From the NCBI GenBank assembly GCA_030950865.1, contig JAUZQR010000082.1:1-6413 (forward strand): 6,413 nucleotides of DNA, in the 5' to 3' direction. A program made the position numbers and the translations under genes. Shown one piece after another: positions 1 through 6,281 of this stretch (position 1 is its first letter; each line of letters opens with the position of its first letter). Under the pieces are notes generated by a model, which saw only the letters and a list, made by a program, of their open reading frames with translations, ran no database searches and was not told the origin of the DNA. The stretch is from Mariprofundaceae bacterium (GTDB lineage Bacteria; Pseudomonadota; Zetaproteobacteria; Mariprofundales; Mariprofundaceae).

Positions 1-48
1 ATCGGTACGCATAAGCAATATGATAAAATTGATGTACAAACTATTTAA
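1..48 (+). CDS. higB: HigB-type toxin, C-terminal fragment (5' end outside window)
   Basis: The first 48 bases read in frame as IGTHKQYDKIDVQTI followed by TAA. The pattern IGTHxxYDKID is the characteristic C-terminal end of HigB-family mRNA interferases of the RelE superfamily, which cleave ribosome-bound mRNA. It sits 18 bases upstream of a HigA-type antitoxin, and toxin-before-antitoxin is the usual order in hig modules. Only 15 residues are visible, so whether the toxin is intact cannot be judged. The assignment rests on this short tail plus the downstream partner. Confidence 0.8.
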   Translation: MGTHKQYDKIDVQTI

Positions 49-66
49 TGCAGGAGGTATCTAATC

Positions 67-438
67 ATGAATGTTAAGCCAATAAAGACAGATGCGAATT
101 ATCGTACAGCATTAAAAGAGATTGAATCTCTTATGATGGCAGAAGCCGACTCTCCAGAAGGAGAGAAGCTAGACGTATTAACAACACTGATTGAAGCTTA
201 TGAGGCGAAATACTATCCAATAGATATGCCTGATCCCATTGAAGCCATCAAGTTTGAAATGGAGCAGCAAAAATTATCAATCAATGACCTTGTGCCAATG
301 ATTGGTAGAAGTAACCGTGTTTATGAAGTTTTAGCACATAAGCGTGGGCTATCCCTCAACATGATTAGAAACCTTAATAAAGGGCTTGGCATTCCTGCAG
401 AAGTCTTGATTCAGCCATCTGACGAGCAGCACGTTTAG
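67..438 (+). CDS. higA: HigA-type antitoxin, Xre-like helix-turn-helix regulator
   Basis: This 123-residue protein resembles the E. coli HigA (YgjM) type of antitoxin. HigA binds and neutralises the HigB ribonuclease, and the complex represses its own operon. Residues 1-50 form an acidic, probably helical N-terminal part with a typical ANYRTALKEIESLM stretch. Residues 57-115 hold the Xre/Cro-like helix-turn-helix: PIEAIKFEMEQQKLS, then DLVPMIG, then a recognition-helix region RSNRVYEVLAHKR, then LSLNMIRNLNKGLGIPAEVL. The ATG is preceded by a perfect AGGAGGT at 52-58, eight bases upstream, in the gap after the toxin stop, so the two genes are probably one transcript. The autoregulated promoter should lie upstream of the toxin, outside the window. 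Length and domain layout look complete. I see no clear terminator between its TAG and trxB. Confidence 0.88.
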   Translation: MNVKPIKTDANYRTALKEIESLMMAEADSPEGEKLDVLTTLIEAYEAKYYPIDMPDPIEAIKFEMEQQKLSINDLVPMIGRSNRVYEVLAHKRGLSLNMIRNLNKGLGIPAEVLIQPSDEQHV

Positions 439-563
439 AAATGGTTCTGAATCTTCTGATGTTTTATTAATTAGAGGTCGGAGTAGGGCTTTTCGTAATA
501 TATAGTATAAATAAATAAGAATGTTTCAAATACTGCATTGAAAACATAAGGTAGGGTGATTAG

Positions 564-1529
<966 letters not shown>

Positions 1530-1555
1530 CTGAATGAACTTGATGAATGAATTAG

Positions 1556-1593
1556 AAACACGGTGTTTGCAGTTGTAATCACCGTGTTTTTTT
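1556..1593 (+). terminator. Rho-independent terminator after trxB
   Basis: A perfect 10-bp stem, AAACACGGTG at 1556-1565 with CACCGTGTTT at 1580-1589, encloses a 14-base loop. The right arm runs into seven consecutive T (1587-1593), then G and four more T. It lies 26 bases after the trxB stop. The convergent L,D-transpeptidase gene stops at 1597, so the same hairpin may also serve the minus strand, but the T-run there is only three bases, so it would be weaker. Confidence 0.88.
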
Positions 1594-1596
1594 GTT

Positions 1597-2061
1597 TTAA
1601 GGCTTAATAATAACTGTTTCACCGACATCACAATGGGCAAATAGATGAATAATATCTTCATTGCACATACGAATGCAGCCGTGTGAGCAAGGTGTTCCGA
1701 TGCGCTCTTCTTCATGGGTGCCATGAATATAAATATAACGTTCATGGGTATCAACAGCACCGCGTTTGTTGATGCCTGTTTGTGTGCCTGTTAACCATAG
1801 AATACGACTAAGAATCCAATCTTGATTGGGGTTATCAATACCTTCTTGATAAATGCCTATGGGTTGACGGGCGCGAAAAGCAGTCATGATAGGTTCGTCT
1901 GCGCCGATTTTTTGGCAGATACGATGTTTACCAAGCGGGGTTTGCAAACTTCCTTCTTGATTACCCGCACCTTTGCTTGCTGTTGAAATGGGGTAAGCAT
2001 GCCAGACACCTGCGATATTGCGGTGATAAAGCATTTGTTTAGCGATGGAAATACGAATCAT
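1597..2061 (-). CDS. L,D-transpeptidase (YkuD domain), short form without signal peptide
   Basis: A YkuD-domain protein of 154 residues from the ATG at 2061. YkuD enzymes use a catalytic cysteine to make 3-3 peptidoglycan cross-links or attach lipoproteins to peptidoglycan. The signature is clear: HGT at residues 113-115, then SHGCIRM at 126-132, with Cys129 as predicted nucleophile. The usual TPLG substrate-site motif is at 41-44. The protein opens with MIRISIAKQMLYH, the normal first strand of the domain, which is why I prefer this start. A GTG at 2106 would add 15 unconserved residues. An in-frame TGA lies directly before that GTG, so no longer form exists. Neither start has a clear ribosome binding site or a hydrophobic signal sequence, which is odd for an enzyme expected in the periplasm. 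It converges on trxB and diverges from ppa, so it is probably monocistronic. The family is certain, but the physiological substrate is not. Confidence 0.88.
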   Translation of the reverse strand: MIRISIAKQMLYHRNIAGVWHAYPISTASKGAGNQEGSLQTPLGKHRICQKIGADEPIMTAFRARQPIGIYQEGIDNPNQDWILSRILWLTGTQTGINKRGAVDTHERYIYIHGTHEEERIGTPCSHGCIRMCNEDIIHLFAHCDVGETVIIKP

Positions 2062-2087
2062 AGAGCAAGTGTAGCGTGTGTTTTCGC

Positions 2088-2115
2088 TTGTGCCTGTATT
2101 TTTCACTCATACAAT
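2088..2115 (+). promoter_or_regulatory. Candidate promoter for ppa
   Basis: TTGTGC at 2088-2093 and TACAAT at 2110-2115 are separated by 16 bases. The -10 element matches the sigma-70 consensus at five of six positions; the -35 matches at three. Transcription would start near 2122, leaving a leader of about 35 bases with the AAGGAG Shine-Dalgarno (2145-2150) before the ppa ATG. This is inferred from pattern and position only. Confidence 0.4.
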
Positions 2116-2122
2116 GCAGGCA
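2091..2122. repeat. Inverted repeat across the candidate ppa promoter (possible operator)
   Basis: TGCCTGTATT at 2091-2100 is complementary to AATGCAGGCA at 2113-2122, with a single T/G mismatch in ten positions and a 12-base spacer. It spans the region between the candidate -35 and -10 boxes of ppa, in the divergent gap between ppa and the L,D-transpeptidase gene. That position fits a dimeric repressor site. It has no T-tract, so it does not look like a terminator. The function is inferred. Confidence 0.4.
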
Positions 2123-2156
2123 GTTCTAGTTTTTAGCCTATCAAAAGGAGTCCAAT

Positions 2157-2684
2157 ATGGATGTGAGTAAGATCCCCGCAGGTAATAATCCGCCTGAAGA
2201 CATTAATGTGATTATTGAGGTTCCGCAGCATGCTGACCCTGTGAAATACGAATTGGATAAAGCATCGGGCGCATTTTATGTTGATCGTTTTATGCATACA
2301 GCGATGCATTATCCATGCAACTATGGTTTTGTTCCCAATACCTTGTCCGATGATGGCGATCCAGTGGATGTGTTGGTGGCGTGCAAATTCTCATTGATTA
2401 CAGGCTGTGTGATTCCTTGCCGTCCAGTTGGCGTGTTGATGATGGAAGATGAAGCGGGCATGGATGCGAAAGTTTTGGCAGTACCTGTGAGCAAAATTAA
2501 ACCTATTTATGAAGATGTAACCGATATTGATGGTATGCCAGACTTTTTGAAAGATCAGGTAAAACATTTCTTTGAACATTATAAAGATTTGGAAAAAGGG
2601 AAATGGGTGAAAGTTCACGATTGGGAAGATGTGAATGCAGCCAAGAAAGAAATTATGGATTCGATTGCGCGTTATAAGGATTGA
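2157..2684 (+). CDS. ppa: Soluble family I inorganic pyrophosphatase
   Basis: A 175-residue cytoplasmic enzyme that hydrolyses pyrophosphate to two phosphates with Mg2+, pulling nucleic-acid, protein and other biosyntheses forward. The length matches the E. coli-type hexameric family I enzyme. The PROSITE-type signature is DGDPVDV at residues 66-72, with metal-binding Asp66 and Asp71 and a further aspartate, Asp103, in GMDAKVLAV. Other expected active-site residues are present: Glu21 in IIEVP, Lys30, Arg44 in VDRFM, and Tyr56 in CNYGFVP. The ATG follows AAGGAG at 2145-2150 with a six-base spacer. It ends in TGA and is followed by a hairpin terminator. The membrane pyrophosphatase begins 93 bases further on, on the same strand. 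Confidence 0.97.
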   Translation: MDVSKIPAGNNPPEDINVIIEVPQHADPVKYELDKASGAFYVDRFMHTAMHYPCNYGFVPNTLSDDGDPVDVLVACKFSLITGCVIPCRPVGVLMMEDEAGMDAKVLAVPVSKIKPIYEDVTDIDGMPDFLKDQVKHFFEHYKDLEKGKWVKVHDWEDVNAAKKEIMDSIARYKD

Positions 2685-2727
2685 AGGATTGAATATCTAG
2701 CTTGACGCTTGCTATGGAATGTATCAG

Positions 2728-2758
2728 AAAGGTGACTGAGAAATTAGTCACCTTTTTT
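2728..2758 (+). terminator. Hairpin terminator after ppa, directly before hppA (possible attenuator)
   Basis: AAAGGTGACT at 2728-2737 pairs perfectly with AGTCACCTTT at 2746-2755 over an eight-base loop. The right arm runs into six T (2753-2758), then G and more T. This is a textbook intrinsic terminator for ppa. It ends about eight bases before the hppA Shine-Dalgarno, leaving no space for a separate hppA promoter downstream. Either some ppa transcripts read through it, or hppA starts upstream of or within it. Confidence 0.88.
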
Positions 2759-2765
2759 GTTTTCT

Positions 2766-2772
2766 GGGGAGG
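2766..2772 (+). promoter_or_regulatory. Ribosome binding site that fixes the hppA start
   Basis: GGGGAGG lies five bases before the ATG at 2778. It rules out the in-frame TTG at 2757, which lies inside the terminator T-run and has no ribosome binding site. Starting at 2778 gives [14 protein letters not shown], with the first membrane helix immediately following, as expected for this family. Confidence 0.8.
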
Positions 2773-2777
2773 AAATA

Positions 2778-4592
2778 ATGAGCCAAACAATGATTCCAGT
2801 TTTTTTTGGTGCGATAGGGCTGATTTGTGCCTTTATATTATACCGTGTTGTTTTAAGTTATCCAGAGGGTGAAGGCAAGGCGGTAAGTATTGCTGAGTCG
2901 ATTCACGTGGGTGCGATGGTGTTCTTAAAGCGTGAATATTCAATCTTGGGCATATTCGTCTTGGTTGTTGCTGTGCTTTTGGCATTGAGTTTGGGCATGA
3001 ATACCACCATTGCATTTCTTGTGGGGGCAGGCTGTTCGGCATTGGCTGGTTATTTTGGCATGTTTGCTGCCACACGCGCCAATGTTCGTACCACTGAAGC
3101 TGCACATAAAAATGGTACTGCTTCAGCGCTTACAGTAGCTTTTTATGGCGGCTCGATTATGGGGCTAGTGGTTGCCTCATTGGGTCTTTTGGGATTAGGC
3201 ACATTGTATTTATTCTTTGGCGGAGATCCAGCCACAGCGCATGCGATTCATGGCTTTGGTATGGGCGCATCTTCGGTGGCACTTTTTTCCCGTGTGGGTG
3301 GTGGTATTTTTACCAAATCTGCCGATGTTGGCGCTGATTTGGTGGGTAAAGTTGAAGCAGGTATTCCAGAGGATGACCCACGTAATCCTGGTGTGATTGC
3401 GGATAATGTTGGCGATAATGTCGGTGATGTGGCTGGTATGGGTTCGGATATTTTTGAATCATATTGCGGAGCTATGATTGCAACCATTGCCATGGCTTCC
3501 ACGATGACTGCCGATGTGCTTGATCCGCTTGGGCAACAACAAGCCTTGATGTTCTTGCCATTGGCTTTGGCATCGCTTGGTTTGATTTGCTCGATTCTAG
3601 GCATCATTTTAGTGCGCATGTTTTGCCATAGCTCACCTGAAGTTGCTTTGCGCATTGGCACGATTGGTGCCTCAGTTGTGTTCATGGTTGCAGCTTGGTT
3701 TTTGATTGCTTACGTTGATATTGCATCAGGGGTATGGGGTGCGGCATTATCTGGTGCTCTAGGCGGCATTATTATTGGTATCGTTACAGAATATTATACG
3801 GGTGGAAAACCTGTTCGTGATATTGCCAAAGCGGGTGAAACAGGTCCTGCAACGGTAATGATTTCAGGGCTTGCCATTGGTATGGAATCGGTGGTAGTGC
3901 CGATGCTGACTATTTGTGCGATTATTTATGCCTCTACGACACTATGCGGGCTTTATGGTGTTGGAATTGCGGCAGTAGGCATGCTTGCAACAGTAGGGAT
4001 TACCATGGCGATTGATGCTTATGGCCCTGTGGCAGATAATGCTGGTGGTATTGCAGAAATGGCAGGAATGGGTGAGGAAACTCGTAAAATTACCGATTCT
4101 TTGGATGAGCTTGGTAATACGACTGCAGCGATTGGTAAGGGTTTTGCGATTGGTGCTGCGGCATTGGCAGCCTTAGCGATTATTGCGGCATTTGTAGAAA
4201 CAGTGAGTTTGCACCATGCTGGTTTTACATTGAACTTGAATGAGCCTTTGGTGCTTATTGGTCTGTTTGTTGGCGGTATTTTTCCATTTTTGGTTGCCTC
4301 TTTGACCATGACTGCGGTGGGTGATGCAGCATTTGAAATGATTAAGGAAATTCGTAGACAGTTTCATGAAATTCCTGGTTTGATGGAAGGCACTGCTGAA
4401 CCTGATCATGCTCGCTGTGTGGATATTGCAACAACAGCAGCATTAAAGAAGATGATCTTGCCAGGTGTCTTGGCAGTATCAGCCCCAGTTGTGGTTGGTT
4501 TTGGTTTGGGAGCAGAAGCGCTGGGTGGTATGTTGGGTGGAGCGCTTGTATGTTGTGTGCTGATGGCATTGATGATGGCAAATTCAGGTTGA
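2778..4592 (+). CDS. hppA: Membrane-bound ion-pumping pyrophosphatase, K+-dependent type, stopped early by an in-frame TGA
   Basis: This encodes the first 604 residues of a multi-helix inner-membrane pyrophosphatase, which couples pyrophosphate hydrolysis to H+ or Na+ export. The cytoplasmic catalytic region has [16 protein letters not shown] (Lys180, Asp183, Asp187), IPEDDPRNP (195-203) and [17 protein letters not shown] (Asp209, Asp213, Asp217, Asp224). A second region is [16 protein letters not shown] from Asp413. [10 protein letters not shown] at 446-455 has Ala450 and Gly453 where K+-independent enzymes have Lys and Thr, which marks the K+-dependent subclass. Glu227 in DIFESY sits at the gate position used by Na+-pumping and K+-dependent enzymes, so the ion could be Na+ or H+. 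The protein ends at ANSG where the family continues GAWDNAKK: codon 605 is TGA instead of a glycine codon. As terminated here it lacks the last helix and essential C-terminal residues. Confidence 0.93.
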   Translation: MSQTMIPVFFGAIGLICAFILYRVVLSYPEGEGKAVSIAESIHVGAMVFLKREYSILGIFVLVVAVLLALSLGMNTTIAFLVGAGCSALAGYFGMFAATRANVRTTEAAHKNGTASALTVAFYGGSIMGLVVASLGLLGLGTLYLFFGGDPATAHAIHGFGMGASSVALFSRVGGGIFTKSADVGADLVGKVEAGIPEDDPRNPGVIADNVGDNVGDVAGMGSDIFESYCGAMIATIAMASTMTADVLDPLGQQQALMFLPLALASLGLICSILGIILVRMFCHSSPEVALRIGTIGASVVFMVAAWFLIAYVDIASGVWGAALSGALGGIIIGIVTEYYTGGKPVRDIAKAGETGPATVMISGLAIGMESVVVPMLTICAIIYASTTLCGLYGVGIAAVGMLATVGITMAIDAYGPVADNAGGIAEMAGMGEETRKITDSLDELGNTTAAIGKGFAIGAAALAALAIIAAFVETVSLHHAGFTLNLNEPLVLIGLFVGGIFPFLVASLTMTAVGDAAFEMIKEIRRQFHEIPGLMEGTAEPDHARCVDIATTAALKKMILPGVLAVSAPVVVGFGLGAEALGGMLGGALVCCVLMALMMANSG

Positions 4593-4778
4593 GCTTGGGA
4601 TAATGCCAAGAAACATGTCGAAAAAGGTAACTTGGGTGGTAAAGGTACAGATGTGCATGCTGCTGTTGTTGTGGGTGATACAGTAGGGGATCCATTTAAA
4701 GATACTTCTGGTCCTTCCATGAATATTCTAATTAACGTAATGGCGATTGTGTCGTTAGTTATCGCACCACTTTTATAA
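4593..4778 (+). pseudogene. hppA: 3' part of hppA, in frame after the TGA
   Basis: Directly after the TGA at 4590-4592 the same frame stays open for 61 codons to TAA at 4776-4778 and encodes the expected C-terminus. It contains AWDNAKK (Asp608, Lys611), then [28 protein letters not shown] (Asp634, Asp638, Lys641, Asp642) and a final hydrophobic helix ending IAPLL. In this family these Asp and Lys residues bind pyrophosphate and Mg2+. There is no frameshift and no other stop, so with the TGA read as an amino acid the protein would be 666 residues, close to the family norm. One substitution, GGA to TGA, explains the break. I see no ribosome binding site and start that would let this part be made separately. 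It could be a recent nonsense mutation, a sequencing error or a read-through site. Confidence 0.88.
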
Positions 4779-4839
4779 AGCGTAATTATTCAGGTTACTG
4801 CTTGTTTTCAAGTTATCGTAACTCAGGAATTGAGCCACC

Positions 4840-4921
4840 GTCATGCCCGAACTCTTTTATCGGGCATCCATTCAAGCTTACCCCTTGAAAAAAAATGGAT
4901 CCCCGCATTCGCGAGGATGAC
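4840..4921. repeat. REP/MITE-like palindromic core repeat
   Basis: The ends are GTCAT (4840-4844) and ATGAC (4917-4921). Hairpin one is ATGCCCGA at 4843-4850 with TCGGGCAT at 4860-4867. Hairpin two is ATCCCCGC at 4899-4906 with GCGAGGAT at 4911-4918, with one mismatch. Between them ATCCAT (4866-4871) pairs with ATGGAT (4895-4900), and TTCAAG (4871-4876) with CTTGAA (4884-4889). On the minus strand it begins GTCATCCTCGCGAATGCGGG, close to the GTCATCCCCGCGAATGCGGG-type intergenic repeats common in many proteobacteria. It is therefore probably one of a dispersed family in this genome. Confidence 0.75.
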
Positions 4922-4945
4922 ACTATAGGTAACTTTATTTATGAG

Positions 4946-4974
4946 TTACTAATAGTTACATTGAAAAATATAGT
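4946..4974 (+). promoter_or_regulatory. Weak candidate promoter for the flavoprotein gene
   Basis: TATAGT at 4969-4974 matches the -10 consensus at five of six positions, with TTACTA at 4946-4951 as a poor -35 at 17 bases spacing. It overlaps the inner and outer arms of the palindromic element, so the repeat may supply or modulate this promoter. The TTGACA at 5003-5008 is a perfect -35 by sequence, but no -10 lies at the right distance. Confidence 0.25.
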
Positions 4975-5017
4975 AACCTGAATAGTTATGAACATGCTCT
5001 AATTGACAAAGATATTT

Positions 5018-5023
5018 GGAAGG
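5018..5023 (+). promoter_or_regulatory. Ribosome binding site favouring a TTG start at 5030
   Basis: GGAAGG at 5018-5023 lies six bases before an in-frame TTG at 5030. The other in-frame TTG at 5003 has no purine-rich sequence before it, and the TTG at 5024 is too close to this site. The family's usual Met position aligns with an ATA at 5042. Confidence 0.5.
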
Positions 5024-5029
5024 TTGGTC

Positions 5030-6217
5030 TTGGAAGTTGTAATAAAAAACTATGATGTGATTGTGATAGGAGCTGGTGCGGCGGGTTTGATGTGTGCTGC
5101 GGAAGCTGGTAAACGTGGACGCTCTGTGTTGATAGTTGATCATGCTGAAAAAGCGGGTAAGAAGATTCTTATTTCAGGTGGTGGGCGTTGTAATTTTACC
5201 AACTTGTATGCCAGTGCCGATGATTTTTTATCCAAAAACCCACACTTTTGTAAATCAGCATTGGCACGATTTACACAGTACGATGTGCTGGATATGTTTG
5301 AGAAGCAGGGTATTGCATGGCATGAGCGCGAGCATGGGCAGTTGTTTTGTGATGAATCAGCCAAGCAAGTGGTGAATATGCTACTTGAGAAATGTTCTAA
5401 ACATGCTGTGATAATACAATTGAACTGCCATATTGATGAAATTATCCAAAATAAAGGTTTTGATGTGCATACAAATCAAGGTCTTATGCATTGTGAATCA
5501 TTGGTGATTGCGACGGGTGGTTTGTCGATTCCTAAAATGGGAGCAACGGGTTTTGGTTATCAAATTGCACGTCAATTTGATTTGACTATTGTAGAGACAG
5601 AAGCTGGTTTGGTGCCATTTCGTTTAACAGGGAAAATCCATGATTCGTTAAAAGCACTGGCAGGTATTTCGTTGCCTGTGGTGGCAAGCTGTGGCGGTCA
5701 AAGCTTTTGTGAAGCCATGCTTTTTACCCATCGCGGAATAAGCGGTCCTGCGATGTTGCAAATATCGTCATATTGGCATGCAGGTGAGCCTATTGAGGTT
5801 AATTTATTGCCAGATTTGGACGTGCGCACATGGTTGCAAGAGCAGAAAACCTTGCGTGGTAAACAGCATGTGAGAACGGTGCTAGCAGATATATTACCCA
5901 AACGCTTGGTATTGCATTGGTGTGAATGCCATATTCCTGATAAACCATTGCAGGCTTTATCTGAATCCGATTTGGATGTGATTGTATCGCAGCTACATGC
6001 ATGGCAGTTAAAACCAGCGGCAACAGAAGGTTATCGCACGGCAGAAGTGACCTTAGGTGGTGTTGATACGGCATGTTTATCATCTAAAACCATGCAAGCA
6101 CGGGATGTTGAAGGTCTATATTTTATTGGTGAAGTGGTGGATGTTACAGGGCATTTGGGTGGGTTTAATTTTCAGTGGGCATGGGCATCGGGTTATTGTG
6201 CTGGGCAGTTTGTGTGA
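5030..6217 (+). CDS. BaiN/YhiN (HI0933)-family NAD(P)/FAD-dependent oxidoreductase
   Basis: A flavoprotein of about 395 residues in the HI0933/YhiN family, now often called BaiN/RdsA-like. The N-terminus has the Rossmann dinucleotide fold DVIVIGAGAAGLMCA with GAGAAG at residues 14-19. The family hallmark ISGGGRCNFTN is at 48-58. ATGGLSIPKMGATGFGY follows in the middle. The C-terminal FAD-site block has TAEVTLGGVD from Thr337 and GEVVDVTGHLGGFNFQWAWA from Gly367. All hallmark blocks are intact. The cellular substrate of most members is unknown; BaiN itself was named for bile-acid dehydroxylation in gut clostridia, and that role should not be assumed here. No ATG lies near the N-terminus: the start is a TTG with GGAAGG upstream, or possibly an ATA at 5042. 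It stands alone, after the palindromic repeat and before a gene with its own promoter-like -10. Confidence 0.9.
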   Translation: MEVVIKNYDVIVIGAGAAGLMCAAEAGKRGRSVLIVDHAEKAGKKILISGGGRCNFTNLYASADDFLSKNPHFCKSALARFTQYDVLDMFEKQGIAWHEREHGQLFCDESAKQVVNMLLEKCSKHAVIIQLNCHIDEIIQNKGFDVHTNQGLMHCESLVIATGGLSIPKMGATGFGYQIARQFDLTIVETEAGLVPFRLTGKIHDSLKALAGISLPVVASCGGQSFCEAMLFTHRGISGPAMLQISSYWHAGEPIEVNLLPDLDVRTWLQEQKTLRGKQHVRTVLADILPKRLVLHWCECHIPDKPLQALSESDLDVIVSQLHAWQLKPAATEGYRTAEVTLGGVDTACLSSKTMQARDVEGLYFIGEVVDVTGHLGGFNFQWAWASGYCAGQFV

Positions 6218-6252
6218 GTTTGGTCTTTAATATGGGTATAGTGGGATTAGCA

Positions 6253-6258
6253 TATAAT
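6253..6258 (+). promoter_or_regulatory. Consensus -10 box before the STAS-like gene
   Basis: A perfect TATAAT lies 23 bases before the ATG at 6282. No good -35 is found 16-18 bases upstream and there is no TGn extension, so the promoter may be weak or activator-dependent. Transcription would start near 6265, giving a short leader with the GGAGGT at 6272-6277. Confidence 0.4.
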
Positions 6259-6281
6259 CTGTAAGAATATTGGAGGTATCG

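Larger units (their letters stand above)
4781..4990. repeat. Nested palindromic intergenic element, outer arms
   Basis: The hppA-to-flavoprotein gap carries no gene. Its two ends are complementary. TATTCAGGTTACT at 4787-4799 is the exact reverse complement of 4972-4984 (13 bp), and with two G/T mismatches the arms extend to 4781-4799 and 4972-4990. Inside lies a second pair, GTAACTCA at 4818-4825 with TGAGTTAC at 4942-4949, and inside that the separate core at 4840-4921. The nesting suggests a small non-autonomous mobile element or an element inserted in another, but no transposase or clear target duplication is visible. Confidence 0.65.

Noticed and set aside
2757..2777. A longer hppA starting at the TTG at 2757
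   Set aside because: This TTG lies in the terminator T-run without a ribosome binding site, whereas the ATG at 2778 has GGGGAGG at ideal spacing and gives the normal family N-terminus.
4590..4610. Selenocysteine or programmed recoding at the hppA TGA, helped by the small hairpin CTTGG (4594-4598) with CCAAG (4606-4610) just after it
   Set aside because: The family has glycine, not cysteine or selenocysteine, at this position. The stem is only five base pairs, lies too close to the TGA for a bacterial SECIS, and arises from the conserved WDNAKK codons. General read-through remains possible, but dedicated recoding is not supported.
4019..4720. Long minus-strand open frames opposite the 3' half of hppA
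   Set aside because: They are low-complexity antisense translations of a strongly conserved membrane-protein gene, with no recognisable domain or ribosome binding site.
4840..4921. Reading the hairpins after hppA as its terminator or as a CRISPR fragment
   Set aside because: On the plus strand neither hairpin is followed by a T-run. The repeats are inverted, not regularly spaced direct repeats, so there is no CRISPR array.
5003..5031. TTGACA at 5003-5008 as a promoter -35 for the flavoprotein gene
   Set aside because: The hexamer is perfect, but no -10 is found 15-19 bases downstream, and a start there would fall inside the coding region.
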